A stretch of DNA of 64,000 nucleotides from Lachnospiraceae bacterium (GCA_017416505.1 JAFQCI010000025.1:1-64000); one strand, 5' to 3'; shown: positions 26,692 through 35,860, counted from the first letter of the stretch. Notes: a model not told the origin generated them from the letters alone. Numbers and translations are program-made.

Positions 26692-27864
26692 ATGGGAATT
26701 CAGGCGTTTTTTCAGAGAAAAAAGAAAAAGAATGAAAAAGAAGAAATAAAATCAGTCTCTTTGGAAAAGGATAAAGCGAAAGAGAGTGAAGTAACAGTAT
26801 CCATTTCTCCTTCCAATGAAGTGGATGACTTATGCGAACAGGTGATAGATGCCAGTTATCATGGGGAGGATTTGAAAAAAGAATATCAATTGGTAACGGA
26901 TTATCTTACCGATATACAAAAAATTGAAGAATATCTTTCTGTTTCCCCTAAGGAACTGGAAGAAGTAACCAGAAGATATTTAAGTCTTCAAAACATCCGT
27001 CAGGAGTTAAAGATAAACAGTGCTAAAATGCAGGATAAGGACATCCGTATGATGAAGCAGTATGAAAAAGAAATCGAAACTGTGTTAGATCATATGGTGG
27101 ATGCGGAAAAACAAAGCATTTTAGTAAAAAAAGATATGAAATATCTGGAAGGGGAAAAGGATGCTTTGGAGTTTCAGATGGAGCAGGAAACCATCTTTAT
27201 GGAACGAATGAAAAAATCGGGTTTTTACATCTGTATTGTAATGGTGCTTTTATTAGCCATAATAGGATGTCTGATGACATTTTATGAGCTGGATTTGGGA
27301 ATTTTGTTGATTTTAGTGGTTTTGGCTGGTGCAGGAGGCATTGTGTATACTTATCATAAGTTTTTACAATCCCGTACCCAGTATCACATTTTTATTAGTA
27401 AAATGAACAAAGCCATAGGATTGCTAAATAAGGTAAAAATCAAATGTGTAAATTGTACCAATACCCTGGATTATATGTATGCAAAATATCAGGTGAAGGA
27501 TGCAAAGGAACTGGATTTTATCATTCGCCAATATGACAGGATGAAAAAGGACGAACTTTCCTACCGGGTAAATACCAGTGATTTAAACCTTGCTGCGGAC
27601 GAACTGGAAGTATTGTTGAAAAAGATACATGTAAAGGACAGTAGTGTCTGGACGAAACAGGCAGAAGCGATTTTAAATCCGAAGGAAATGGTAGAGGTAA
27701 AGCACTCTTTAAATGTCCGCAGACAAAAACTACGGGACCAAATGGAGGCGAATGAGCAACTGATTCAGATTTCTAAAGAAAAATTAAGGAAAATAGTAAA
27801 AGAAACTCCTGCCTTGGAAGAGGAAATCAGGGAGCAGCTTTTTGCTTATCATTTGGAATATTAG
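26692..27864 (+). CDS. Coiled-coil protein with a two-helix membrane hairpin
   Basis: 390 aa. A very basic N-terminus (FFQRKKKKNEK) leads into ~120 residues of charged coiled coil. Two adjacent membrane helices follow (about 177-197 and 202-222, ending AGAGGIVYTY), then a second coiled-coil half to the C-terminus. Both ends should be cytoplasmic. The likely role is anchoring the operon's soluble partners to the membrane. GGAGATTGGG precedes ATG 26692. Last gene of the unit. No family recognised. Confidence 0.7.
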   Translation: MGIQAFFQRKKKKNEKEEIKSVSLEKDKAKESEVTVSISPSNEVDDLCEQVIDASYHGEDLKKEYQLVTDYLTDIQKIEEYLSVSPKELEEVTRRYLSLQNIRQELKINSAKMQDKDIRMMKQYEKEIETVLDHMVDAEKQSILVKKDMKYLEGEKDALEFQMEQETIFMERMKKSGFYICIVMVLLLAIIGCLMTFYELDLGILLILVVLAGAGGIVYTYHKFLQSRTQYHIFISKMNKAIGLLNKVKIKCVNCTNTLDYMYAKYQVKDAKELDFIIRQYDRMKKDELSYRVNTSDLNLAADELEVLLKKIHVKDSSVWTKQAEAILNPKEMVEVKHSLNVRRQKLRDQMEANEQLIQISKEKLRKIVKETPALEEEIREQLFAYHLEY

Positions 27865-27881
27865 GAAAAAAGATTTTAGTC

Positions 27882-27910
27882 TTGATTTTCCATGACTTAG
27901 GTACTATTAT
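27882..27910 (+). promoter_or_regulatory. valS promoter
   Basis: TTGATT (27882-27887) and TATTAT (27905-27910) are 17 bases apart. Transcription would begin about 25 bases before the ATG at 27941, leaving no room for a T-box leader. Confidence 0.75.
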
Positions 27911-27940
27911 GTTTTAAGAAGAAAAATACTGGAGGATACT

Positions 27941-30577
27941 ATGTCAAAAGAATTAGAGAAAAATTATAACCCTCAGGAAATCGAGGGAAGACTTTATGAA
28001 AAATGGTTAAATAAAAAATATTTTCACGCAGAAGTAGATAGAAGTAAGAAACCTTTTACCATTGTAATGCCACCACCAAATATTACCGGTCAGTTACACA
28101 TGGGACATGCTTTAGACAATACATTGCAGGATATTTTAATTCGTTTTAAAAGAATGCAGGGATATGAAACCTTATGGCTTCCAGGTACTGACCATGCCTC
28201 AATTGCAACAGAAGCAAAGATTGTAGAGGCTATGAGAAAAGAAGGTGTGACGAAGGAAGATTTAGGAAGAGAAAAATTCTTAGAACGTGCCTGGAAATGG
28301 AAAAAGCAATATGGCGGAAGAATTGTTTCACAGTTAAAGAAAATCGGTTCTTCCTGTGATTGGGACAGAGAACGTTTCACCATGGACGAAGGCTGTAATA
28401 AGGCAGTAAAAGAAGTATTCGTAAACCTTTACAATAAAAATCTTATTTATCGTGGAGAAAGAATCATTAACTGGTGTCCAAAATGTCTGACTTCTATTTC
28501 AGATGCAGAAGTTGAATTTGAAGAACAGGCAGGACATTTCTGGCATCTACGTTATCCATTAGCAGATGGAAGTGGCTATATTAATCTTGCTACTACAAGA
28601 CCGGAAACTTTGTTAGGTGATACTGCAGTAGCGGTAAATCCAAAGGATGAAAGATATAAGGATATGGTTGGTAAAACATTGATTTTACCTATCGTTCATA
28701 GAGAAATTCCAATCGTTGCAGATGATTATGTAGAAATGGATTTTGGTACCGGTGTAGTTAAGATTACTCCTGCCCATGACCCTAACGACTTTGAAGTTGG
28801 TTTACGTCATAACCTTCCTGTGATTAATGTCATGACAGAGGATGCAAAGATTACAGAAGATTATCCAAAATATGCCGGTATGGACCGTTATGAAGCAAGA
28901 AAAGCTATTGTGGCAGATTTGGAAGCAGAAGGTGCATTGGTTAAAATCGAAGATTATACCCATAATGTAGGAACCTGTTACCGTTGTAACACTACAGTAG
29001 AACCTAGAGTATCAAAACAATGGTTTGTAAAAATGAAACCTCTTGCAGGTCCTGCCATCGATGCAGTAAAGAAAGAGGAAACCAAGTTTGTACCTACTCA
29101 TTTTGAAAAGACTTATTTCCACTGGTTGGAAAACATTCGTGACTGGTGTATTTCCAGACAGTTATGGTGGGGACATCAGATTCCTGCATTCTATTGTGAT
29201 GATTGTAACGAGATGGTAGTTACAAAGGACGAGAGTGCAGTTTGTCCAAAATGTGGAAAGCCTATGCGACAAGACCCGGATACTCTTGATACCTGGTTTT
29301 CATCTGCTCTTTGGCCATTTTCAACTTTGGGCTGGCCGGATAAGACAGAGGAAATGGATTATTTCTATCCAACCAATGTATTGGTAACAGGATATGATAT
29401 TATTCCATTCTGGGTTATGCGTATGATGTTCTCCGGATTGGAACACACTAATAGAGTTCCATTTGATACAGTATTAATTCATGGTTTGGTTCGTGACTCC
29501 CAAGGTAGAAAGATGTCCAAATCCCTTGGAAACGGTATTGACCCATTGGAAGTTATCGATAAATATGGTGCAGATGCTTTAAGATTTACTTTAGTTACCG
29601 GAAATGCACCTGGAAATGATATGAGATTCTATTGGGAAAGAATTGAAGCCAACCGTAATTTCGCAAATAAGGTATGGAATGCTTCCAGATTTATGATGAT
29701 GAATTTCGAAAAGGCTGAGTTTGAAAATGTATCCTTAGAAGATTTAACTCAGGCAGATAAATGGATTTTATCAAAAGTAAATACCTTAGCAAAAGATGTT
29801 ACTGCTAATATGGAAAATTATGATTTAGGTGTTGCGGTTGCAAAATTATATGACTTTATCTGGGAAGAATTCTGCGACTGGTACATTGAAATGGTAAAAC
29901 CTAGATTGTATAACGATGAAGATACTACAAAGGCAGCAGCATTATGGACTTTAAGAACAGTATTAATCCAGTCCTTAAAATTATTACATCCATATATGCC
30001 ATTTATTACAGAAGAGATTTTCTGTAATTTACAGGATGCAGAAGAATCCATTATGGTTTCTAAATGGCCGGAATATAAGGAAGAATGGAATTTTGTAAAG
30101 GATGAAGCTGCAGTAGAGGCAATTAAGTCAGCAGTAAGAGAAATTCGTAATGTAAGAGCAGAATTAAATGTAGTTCCAAGTAAGAAGACAAAAGTTTTTG
30201 TTGTTTCTGAAAATGAGGAAGTCATTAAAATCTTTGAAGACGGAAAGGTATTCTTTAGTACTTTAGGTTCTGCAAGCGAAGTTTCGGTACAAAGAAATAA
30301 GGAAGGCATCGAAAAAGATGCAGTTTCTGCAGTAATTGAAAATGCAGTGATTTATATTCCATTTACGGAATTAGTAGATATTGAAAAAGAATTAGAACGT
30401 CTGAAAAAAGAAGAAACAAGATTACAAGGCGAAATCAAGAGAGCCCAGGGTATGTTAAGCAATGAAAAATTCGTTGCAAAGGCACCGGAAGCAAAGATTG
30501 AAGAAGAAAAAGCCAAGGTAGAAAAATATACAAAGATGCTGGAACAGGTAAAAGAAAGATTGAGCCAGTTACAATAA
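27941..30577 (+). CDS. valS: Valine-tRNA ligase
   Basis: 878 aa, normal ValRS length. Class I motifs are HMGH (residues 53-56, in [15 protein letters not shown]) and KMSKS near residue 525. The editing domain ([17 protein letters not shown]) and the zinc-type cysteines around FYCDDCNE...CPKCGKP are present. The C-terminal coiled coil (about 810-878) is the tRNA-binding arm that distinguishes ValRS from IleRS. It charges tRNA(Val) and edits threonine. GGAGG precedes ATG 27941. It has its own promoter just upstream. Confidence 0.97.
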   Translation: MSKELEKNYNPQEIEGRLYEKWLNKKYFHAEVDRSKKPFTIVMPPPNITGQLHMGHALDNTLQDILIRFKRMQGYETLWLPGTDHASIATEAKIVEAMRKEGVTKEDLGREKFLERAWKWKKQYGGRIVSQLKKIGSSCDWDRERFTMDEGCNKAVKEVFVNLYNKNLIYRGERIINWCPKCLTSISDAEVEFEEQAGHFWHLRYPLADGSGYINLATTRPETLLGDTAVAVNPKDERYKDMVGKTLILPIVHREIPIVADDYVEMDFGTGVVKITPAHDPNDFEVGLRHNLPVINVMTEDAKITEDYPKYAGMDRYEARKAIVADLEAEGALVKIEDYTHNVGTCYRCNTTVEPRVSKQWFVKMKPLAGPAIDAVKKEETKFVPTHFEKTYFHWLENIRDWCISRQLWWGHQIPAFYCDDCNEMVVTKDESAVCPKCGKPMRQDPDTLDTWFSSALWPFSTLGWPDKTEEMDYFYPTNVLVTGYDIIPFWVMRMMFSGLEHTNRVPFDTVLIHGLVRDSQGRKMSKSLGNGIDPLEVIDKYGADALRFTLVTGNAPGNDMRFYWERIEANRNFANKVWNASRFMMMNFEKAEFENVSLEDLTQADKWILSKVNTLAKDVTANMENYDLGVAVAKLYDFIWEEFCDWYIEMVKPRLYNDEDTTKAAALWTLRTVLIQSLKLLHPYMPFITEEIFCNLQDAEESIMVSKWPEYKEEWNFVKDEAAVEAIKSAVREIRNVRAELNVVPSKKTKVFVVSENEEVIKIFEDGKVFFSTLGSASEVSVQRNKEGIEKDAVSAVIENAVIYIPFTELVDIEKELERLKKEETRLQGEIKRAQGMLSNEKFVAKAPEAKIEEEKAKVEKYTKMLEQVKERLSQLQ

Positions 30578-30588
30578 GAAGTATGATA

Positions 30589-30656
30589 CCAGAAACAGGC
30601 AGGAGAAGTTTTTTGTTACTGTTCAAACAGTAAGCTTTTTTGCCTGTTTCTTCTGG
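30589..30656 (+). terminator. Terminator-like hairpin after valS, with an element in its loop
   Basis: GAAACAGGCA (30592-30601) pairs perfectly with TGCCTGTTTC (30641-30650), with CCA/TGG extending the base. The tail is only moderately T-rich. The loop holds palindromic repeat copy 5 between two T-runs. Confidence 0.6.
30606..30640 (+). repeat. MITE-like palindromic repeat, copy 5 (minimal)
   Basis: GTTACTGTTC-AAACAGTAA (30615-30633) is the two family ends joined with almost no core. The flanks AAGTTTTTT (30606-30614) and AAGCTTTTT (30632-30640) agree at eight of nine positions, consistent with an aged 9-base target duplication. It lies inside the loop of the valS hairpin. Confidence 0.55.
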
Positions 30657-30671
30657 AAAAGGAGGATTATC

Positions 30672-31529
30672 TTGAGTAAAATAGCAATTGTTACAGATAG
30701 TAATAGCGGAATTACCCAGGAACAAGGAAAACAACTGGGAATTAGTGTAATTCCTATGCCATTCGAAATAAATGGAAAACAATATTTTGAAGACATTAAT
30801 TTATCCCAGGAAGAGTTTTATGAGCTTTTAGAAGATGGAGCAGAAATATCCACTTCCCAGCCCTCGCCGGAAACGGTTCTTAACTTATGGGATAAGCTGT
30901 TAGAAGAATATGATGAAATTGTTCATATTCCTATGTCATCCGGATTAAGTGGCTCCTGTGGAACTGCCATGGGCCTTGCCTTGGATTATGATGGAAAAGT
31001 GCAGGTAGTAAACAATCAAAGAATCTCTGTTACTTTAAGACAATCTGTTTTGGATGCTATGGAACTGGCAAAACAGGGAAAGACAGCAGTCGAAATCAAA
31101 GAAATACTGGAACGGGAAAAATTCGAATCCAGTATTTATATTACTTTGGATACCCTAAAATATTTGAAAAAAGGTGGAAGAGTAACTCCAGCCGCTGCCG
31201 CTTTAGCGACATTATTAAAAATCAAACCGGTACTTCAAATTCAGGGAGAAAAATTAGATGCTTTTGCAAAGGCAAGAACTGTAAAGCAGGCAAAATCCAT
31301 TATGATGGAATCCATTAAAAAGGATATGGATGAGCGTTTTGGAGAAAAGGTGTATATCGAAATGGCATATACGAAGAATTTAGAAGCTGCTTTGGAATTT
31401 AAGAAAGAGGTGGAGGCATATTTTCCGAATTATGAGGTGTATATGGACCCTCTTTCCTTAAGCGTATCCTGTCATATCGGACCAGGAGCCTTAGCTGTGG
31501 CAGTTACAAAACAGATACCAGCAGAATAA
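30672..31529 (+). CDS. DegV family fatty-acid-binding protein
   Basis: 285 aa, full-length DegV. The N-terminal motif KIAIVTDSNSGIT, TSQPSP near residue 60, the ligand-binding HIPMSSGLSG, and the C-terminal IGPGALAVAV are all present. DegV/FakB proteins bind fatty acyl groups and, with a FakA kinase, feed exogenous fatty acids to phospholipid synthesis; no fakA is next to it here. The start is TTG 30672 with GGAGG at 30661-30665. It stands alone after valS. Confidence 0.93.
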   Translation: MSKIAIVTDSNSGITQEQGKQLGISVIPMPFEINGKQYFEDINLSQEEFYELLEDGAEISTSQPSPETVLNLWDKLLEEYDEIVHIPMSSGLSGSCGTAMGLALDYDGKVQVVNNQRISVTLRQSVLDAMELAKQGKTAVEIKEILEREKFESSIYITLDTLKYLKKGGRVTPAAAALATLLKIKPVLQIQGEKLDAFAKARTVKQAKSIMMESIKKDMDERFGEKVYIEMAYTKNLEAALEFKKEVEAYFPNYEVYMDPLSLSVSCHIGPGALAVAVTKQIPAE

Positions 31530-31595
31530 AAGGGATAGCCGCTGGAAAATGTAAAATGATAGCGAGATACCGTTTAAGTTGATGATGAAAAAGAA

Positions 31596-31742
31596 TTGCA
31601 AATCAAAGTGGGACAAGTTATGATAGGAATGTGTTTAAACGAGATGATGTCGTGGAGCATTGAGTATTATTACACTCCTGGGAATAAAAGCGGATTTGCA
31701 AAGGAAACAGGGGATATAGAAAAGGAGAAAAGCTATGCTTAA
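31596..31742 (+). pseudogene. Possible small ORF or remnant
   Basis: An open frame from about TTG 31596 (internal GTG 31608, ATG 31620) reads LQIKVGQVMIGMCLNEMMSW and onward to TAA 31740-31742. The composition (Trp, Tyr cluster, charged helix) looks coding, but no ribosome binding site is convincing. It overlaps the start of the 52-aa ORF by eight bases. It may be a truncated gene. The stretch 31530-31595 shows nothing else. Confidence 0.3.
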
Positions 31743-31893
31743 TTTTGAAGAAGAAATAAGAAAATTTAAGCCTGTCGCAGAATTGGAACAAGCAGAAGAT
31801 GCGATTTATAGTAACGATTTAAAAGATGTGACAGATATATTAGCTGAAATGATGAAGGAACTAAAGGAAAAACAAGGAAGTCAAAAGAAGTAA
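31735..31893 (+). CDS. Small acidic protein, 52 aa, unknown function
   Basis: The ATG at 31735 is preceded by AAAGGAGAAAAG at ideal spacing. The product begins MLNFEEEIRKFKPVAELEQ and is amphipathic and acidic in its first 45 residues, with a basic tail (KEKQGSQKK). Hydrophobic residues are spaced as in two helices (EEIRKFKPVAELEQAEDAIY and LKDVTDILAEMMKELK). No membrane segment. No family recognised, but the strong ribosome binding site and codon pattern make it likely real. Confidence 0.65.
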   Translation: MLNFEEEIRKFKPVAELEQAEDAIYSNDLKDVTDILAEMMKELKEKQGSQKK

Positions 31894-31894
31894 G

Positions 31895-31938
31895 GAGCCT
31901 ATCATTACTGTTCGCCTTCGAACAGTAACAGCCGATGG
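31895..31938 (+). repeat. MITE-like palindromic repeat, copy 6
   Basis: ATTACTGTTCG-CCTT-CGAACAGTAAC (31904-31929) is a short family member with a perfect inner stem (TTACTGTTCG/CGAACAGTAA). The flanks GAGCCTATC and CAGCCGATG agree at six of nine positions, a possible decayed target duplication. Confidence 0.6.
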
Positions 31939-31955
31939 TTCGAATGGAGGTACAA

Positions 31956-33371
31956 ATGAATTGCTTAAGATGTGGTGCTCCGTTACTGATAAATGAAACC
32001 TGTAGTGAGTGTGGGATTTCCGATGCTTTGATAAAAAAGGCGGCAAATACTTCAAATCATTACTATAACTGTGCGCTGGATAAGGCTTATATCAGAGATT
32101 TGTCGGGTGCGGTGCAAGATTTATTATATGCTTTAAAGTATAATAAAAAAAATATAGAAGCCAGGAATTTACTGGGTCTTATTTATTACGAAATGGGAGA
32201 TGTGGTAGAGGCATTAAGCCAGTGGGTCATTAGTGTAAATTATAAGGAGAAGGACAATATTGCTTCTGGATACATTAATGAGGTAAAGAATAACCCTACG
32301 AAGCTTGAAAATACTAATCAAACCATTAAAAAATATAACATTGCACTAAATTATGCTAAACAAGGAAATAACGATTTGGCATTGATTCAGATTAAGAAAG
32401 TATTAAGTATCTGTCCTAGTTTTGTGAAGGGATACCTGTTGCTTGCATTGTTATATATGGACATTGAACAAAATGATAAGGCGAAAAAGGCACTAAAACG
32501 TGTATTGCGGATAGACCATAACAATACCTTAGGGGTAAAGTATATGCAAATGCTTGGAGGCATGGGAAAGAACCCAAATGCTGCCAGGGATGATGAAACT
32601 GCAAGCGAGTTAAGCAGAGAGGCGATTCGAAGAGAGTCTTATCAACGGATAAAAAGTGAAGCAATGGACATGCCTTTAAGACCGGTAGGTAACTATAAAG
32701 AAAATACCAACACCAAAACAAACTTTATTTATCTTTTGATAGGATTAGGTTTGGCTATGGTAATTATGTGGGTATTAATCATTCCGAATCGTGTCAGTAA
32801 TCTGGATAACAAATATAAGAATCTGAAAGTCAAGTATGATGATGAAATTGCCAGAAAAAATGCTACCATTGAGAATCTGACTTTAGAAAATGCAACTTTA
32901 ACGGAGGAAATTTCCAATCTGGAAGGACAGGCAGAGGGAAAGGAAGAAAGTGATGCTAAAGTTGTGGTAAGTCAGGCATTGTTACAAGCCTCCTTGTATT
33001 ATCAACAGGGGAATAAGGTAGAAGCAGCCAAAGCATTGATTGGCATCAGTAGAGAAAGCATTACAGCAGAAATGGAACTGGCTTTTTTTGATACTGTACA
33101 GGCTGAGTGTAATTCTATTGCTGCAAATGAATGCTATAAGCTGGGACTTCAGGCTTTCGAAACCCAGAATTATGTAGAAACCATTACTCAGATATCTTAT
33201 GCAAGGGCTTTAGGACTGGTAAATGCAGATACTCTATATTATCTTGCCAGAGCCTACGACTTATCGAAAGATGTTCAAAAAGCAAAAGAAAGTTATGAGC
33301 AGTTTGTTTCAGAATTCCCGGAAGATGCAAGGGCAGAAGAAATAAACGGTTATTTATCTCAAAGTCAATGA
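31956..33371 (+). CDS. Zinc-ribbon, TPR and membrane-anchored protein
   Basis: About 471 aa. An N-terminal zinc ribbon (CLRCGAPLLINETCSECG, residues 3-20) is followed by cytoplasmic TPR repeats (about 35-215). One membrane helix lies near 257-277 (FIYLLIGLGLAMVIMWVLII), then a coiled coil (about 285-325), then extracytoplasmic TPR-like repeats to the C-terminus (TLYYLARAYDLSKDVQKAKE). Thus TPR scaffolds probably lie on both sides of the membrane. ATG 31956 is preceded by TGGAGG; upstream in-frame ATGs at 31935 and 31944 have no such site. Function unknown. Confidence 0.75.
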   Translation: MNCLRCGAPLLINETCSECGISDALIKKAANTSNHYYNCALDKAYIRDLSGAVQDLLYALKYNKKNIEARNLLGLIYYEMGDVVEALSQWVISVNYKEKDNIASGYINEVKNNPTKLENTNQTIKKYNIALNYAKQGNNDLALIQIKKVLSICPSFVKGYLLLALLYMDIEQNDKAKKALKRVLRIDHNNTLGVKYMQMLGGMGKNPNAARDDETASELSREAIRRESYQRIKSEAMDMPLRPVGNYKENTNTKTNFIYLLIGLGLAMVIMWVLIIPNRVSNLDNKYKNLKVKYDDEIARKNATIENLTLENATLTEEISNLEGQAEGKEESDAKVVVSQALLQASLYYQQGNKVEAAKALIGISRESITAEMELAFFDTVQAECNSIAANECYKLGLQAFETQNYVETITQISYARALGLVNADTLYYLARAYDLSKDVQKAKESYEQFVSEFPEDARAEEINGYLSQSQ

Positions 33372-33389
33372 TGGCTTTAGTACTACGAA

Positions 33390-33423
33390 AGAGAAATCAT
33401 GATATACATGGTTTCTCTTTTTT
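33390..33423 (+). terminator. Rho-independent terminator before the spoIIA operon
   Basis: AGAGAAATCATG pairs with CATGGTTTCTCT with one mismatch, followed by T residues. The sporulation operon therefore probably has its own promoter; a sigma-H sequence was not clearly recognised. Confidence 0.75.
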
Positions 33424-33442
33424 GTTTAGAAAGGAAAAAAAT

Positions 33443-33775
33443 ATGTATCAGCAAAATGGAAACATTTTAATTATTTATGTACCAAAGGAATTAGACCATC
33501 ACAAAGCAGAAGAAATGAAGAAAGAAACCTTACATATTTTCCAGAAAGCCACAATTCGATATGTGATTTTTGATTTTAAAGAAACAGAATTTATGGATTC
33601 TTCCGGTATTGGAATGTTAATGGGAAGATATCGTCAGGTAAATCTGACCGGGGGGAAGGTTTTTGTCACAGGTGTCCGGGAGGAAATCTCAAGAATATTA
33701 ATGCTTTCCGGCATATATCGTATTGTAAAACAGTATGAAACATTAGAAGAGGCACTGGAAGATTTAAGCAGATAG
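33443..33775 (+). CDS. spoIIAA: Anti-sigma F factor antagonist
   Basis: 110-aa STAS domain protein. The phosphorylatable serine motif FMDSSGIGMLMGRY is at residues about 50-63. Dephosphorylated SpoIIAA displaces SpoIIAB from sigma F in the forespore. The start is ATG 33443 behind AAAGGA, giving the usual short N-terminus. First gene of spoIIAA-spoIIAB-sigF. Confidence 0.93.
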   Translation: MYQQNGNILIIYVPKELDHHKAEEMKKETLHIFQKATIRYVIFDFKETEFMDSSGIGMLMGRYRQVNLTGGKVFVTGVREEISRILMLSGIYRIVKQYETLEEALEDLSR

Positions 33776-33789
33776 AAAGGGAAGAAGAA

Positions 33790-34233
33790 ATGGGAAGAGA
33801 ATATGACAATCACATGAAAATAACATTTGACAGTATTTCTGAGAATGAAAAGTTTGCAAGAATTGTAGTTGCAGCTTTTATTGCCAGATTGAATCCTACC
33901 ATGGAAGAAATGTCGGATATTAAAACAGCAGTTTCGGAAGCAGTAACAAATTGTATTATACATGGATACGAAAATGAAGTGAAACAGATTGAAATGGAGG
34001 GGAAAATAACAGGAAAAACTCTTTTTCTACGCATTACGGATTTTGGAAAAGGAATCCCGGATGTAGAGGAGGCAATGCAGCCTATGTTTACCACCGGATT
34101 AAAAGAAGAACGCTCCGGCATGGGATTTTCTTTTATGGAGGCATTTATGGACCGGTTAAACGTAGTTTCTGAGGTGGGAAAAGGTACCGTGGTTGAGATG
34201 GAAAAAGAAATAGGAAAGGAAAAAGAATTTTAA
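33790..34233 (+). CDS. spoIIAB: Anti-sigma F factor / serine kinase
   Basis: 147-aa GHKL-type kinase. The N box is EAVTNCIIHGYEN, the G1 box ITDFGKGIPD, and the G2-like box is KEERSGMGFSFM. It binds sigma F with ATP and phosphorylates SpoIIAA. Fifteen bases after spoIIAA and three before sigF, so the partner-switch module is intact. Confidence 0.95.
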   Translation: MGREYDNHMKITFDSISENEKFARIVVAAFIARLNPTMEEMSDIKTAVSEAVTNCIIHGYENEVKQIEMEGKITGKTLFLRITDFGKGIPDVEEAMQPMFTTGLKEERSGMGFSFMEAFMDRLNVVSEVGKGTVVEMEKEIGKEKEF

Positions 34234-34236
34234 GGG

Positions 34237-34956
34237 ATGGATTCAACTCTTTTGTTAATTCAACGAGTCAAAGGAGGAGACGAAGAAGCAAAAGCACAAT
34301 TAGTAAAAGAAAATGAGGGACTAGTCTGGAGCGTAGTAAAGCGTTTTTTTTCCAGGGGGCAAGACCCTGAGGATTTATTTCAAATAGGTTGCATCGGACT
34401 GTTAAAGAGCATTGATAAATTTGATTTTTCATATAATGTGAAATTTTCTACCTATGCAGTACCTATGATTATGGGAGAATTAAAGCGTTTTTTACGGGAC
34501 GATGGAATGATAAAGGTAAGTCGGACTTTAAAAGAAGCCAATTACAAGATTAAACAGGAAATTACGAAATTACAGAATGAATTAAACAGAGAGCCTACCT
34601 TGGAAGAAATTGCAAAAAGGATGGAAATGGAGCCGGAAGAAGTTGCCATGGCAATGGAGTCGGGAATGGAGTTAGAGTCTATTTATCAAACCATTTACCA
34701 GTCGGATGGCAGTGATGTTTATTTGATTGATAAGATAAAAAACGAAGAAGACGAAAGTGAAAAACTGATTGAAAAAGTTGCTTTAATGGAAAGTTTAAAT
34801 CATTTGGAAGAAAGGGAGCAGGAATTAATCCGTTTACGGTATTTTGAAGAAAAGACACAGGCACAAATTGCTAAAAAATTTGGAATTTCGCAGGTACAAG
34901 TAAGCAGATTAGAGAAGAAAATACTGGCTACCTTAAGAAACTATTGGACAAAATAA
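34237..34956 (+). CDS. sigF: RNA polymerase sigma-F factor
   Basis: 239 aa. Region 2 is present (LVWSVVKRFFSRGQDPEDLFQIGCIGLLKSIDKFDF, read as regions 2.1-2.2, then FSTYAVPMIMGELKRFLRD), as are region 3 (EPTLEEIAKRMEMEPEEV) and region 4 helix-turn-helix (QAQIAKKFGISQVQVSRLE after LRYFEEKT). Earliest forespore sigma factor. Position after spoIIAB separates it from sigma G. The spoVA or other target genes are not in the window. Confidence 0.95.
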   Translation: MDSTLLLIQRVKGGDEEAKAQLVKENEGLVWSVVKRFFSRGQDPEDLFQIGCIGLLKSIDKFDFSYNVKFSTYAVPMIMGELKRFLRDDGMIKVSRTLKEANYKIKQEITKLQNELNREPTLEEIAKRMEMEPEEVAMAMESGMELESIYQTIYQSDGSDVYLIDKIKNEEDESEKLIEKVALMESLNHLEEREQELIRLRYFEEKTQAQIAKKFGISQVQVSRLEKKILATLRNYWTK

Positions 34957-35027
34957 TCAAAAAAGAAAGATAATTTAAGAAAATAACGTAAAATATATAA
35001 AAAAAGATGGAAAAAAAGAAGATGATA

Positions 35028-35036
35028 TGTTATAAT
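35028..35036 (+). promoter_or_regulatory. Extended -10 promoter element
   Basis: TGTTATAAT is a perfect extended -10 box, 46 bases before the ATG at 35082. No good -35 hexamer is seen. Confidence 0.55.
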
Positions 35037-35081
35037 AGTCTAAATAAATGCTATGAAAAATACGTGCTAGGAGGACGAAGG

Positions 35082-35822
35082 ATGAATATAGAAGAATATG
35101 TAGATGTTAAGGTAATGCAGGACATTCAGGATGAATTTTCAGAAGCTACAGGGCTAGCAGCAGTTATGGTCGGAGAAGATGGAGAGTATATTACCGAACC
35201 AAGTAACTTTACAGAGTTTTATAACAAATATGCGAAGAATTTAGAAAATGACAAGGACGGAAATGGTGTTTACCGTGGACAGTCCGGTCTCATGGAATTT
35301 TCCGTTGAATTAAAGGTTGCCGGTAAGAAAATCGGTAAAATCATAGGTGGACAGGTTCTTACATCAGAACCGGATGAAGAGAAGTTCAGAGCCATGGCAA
35401 GAGAATTATCTGTGGATGAAGATTCTTATATTCAGGCATTAAGAAAGGTTCCGCTTCGTTCCGAGAAAGCAGTTACTTCTGCTGTGAAGATGTTAGAACA
35501 TATGGTAAAAACTATGATTACTAACAAGTATGTAAACGAAAAGGAATTATCTGCATTGAAAGCAGAAACAGTAGTTGCTGGAAAGTTAATTCAGGAAATT
35601 ACTAAGAAATCAGCAGAACTAAATAAGATTGAAGCAAAACAAAAGATGCTTGCATTAAATGCTTCTATCGAAGCTGCCAGAGCAGGTGAATTTGGTAAAG
35701 GATTTGCTGTTGTTGCCAGTGAAGTTGGTAAACTTGCTGTTTTATCAGGAGAAAATAATAAGTCCATTAAGAAGAGTCTTGATGAACTAACCGTTGTAAT
35801 TAATAAAATGTCAGCAGAATAA
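35082..35822 (+). CDS. PocR-type sensor fused to a short methyl-accepting signalling tip
   Basis: 246 aa, soluble. Residues about 8-150 ([24 protein letters not shown] ... [23 protein letters not shown] ... [10 protein letters not shown]) match the PocR ligand-binding domain. Residues about 175-246 contain the chemoreceptor hairpin tip ([20 protein letters not shown], then [11 protein letters not shown]) but very few flanking heptads. It is therefore a mini-receptor without membrane segments, HAMP or full coiled coil. ATG 35082 follows AGGAGG. No chemotaxis genes are nearby. It may signal to CheA-like arrays elsewhere or act differently. Confidence 0.82.
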   Translation: MNIEEYVDVKVMQDIQDEFSEATGLAAVMVGEDGEYITEPSNFTEFYNKYAKNLENDKDGNGVYRGQSGLMEFSVELKVAGKKIGKIIGGQVLTSEPDEEKFRAMARELSVDEDSYIQALRKVPLRSEKAVTSAVKMLEHMVKTMITNKYVNEKELSALKAETVVAGKLIQEITKKSAELNKIEAKQKMLALNASIEAARAGEFGKGFAVVASEVGKLAVLSGENNKSIKKSLDELTVVINKMSAE

Positions 35823-35837
35823 AGAAATAAATGAAGG

Positions 35838-35860
35838 AGCCTGTTTCTACAGGCTTTTTC
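35838..35860 (+). terminator. Rho-independent terminator
   Basis: AGCCTGT (35838-35844), four-base loop, ACAGGCT (35849-35855), then T residues. Directly after the PocR-type receptor gene. Confidence 0.85.

Noticed and set aside
29818..30309. 163-codon antisense frame inside valS
   Set aside because: Shadow of conserved valS codons; Ser/Thr/Phe-rich, no ribosome binding site.
33372..33442. Sigma-H promoter for the spoIIA operon
   Set aside because: The only AGGA-like sequence is the ribosome binding site itself; no matching second element at the right distance.
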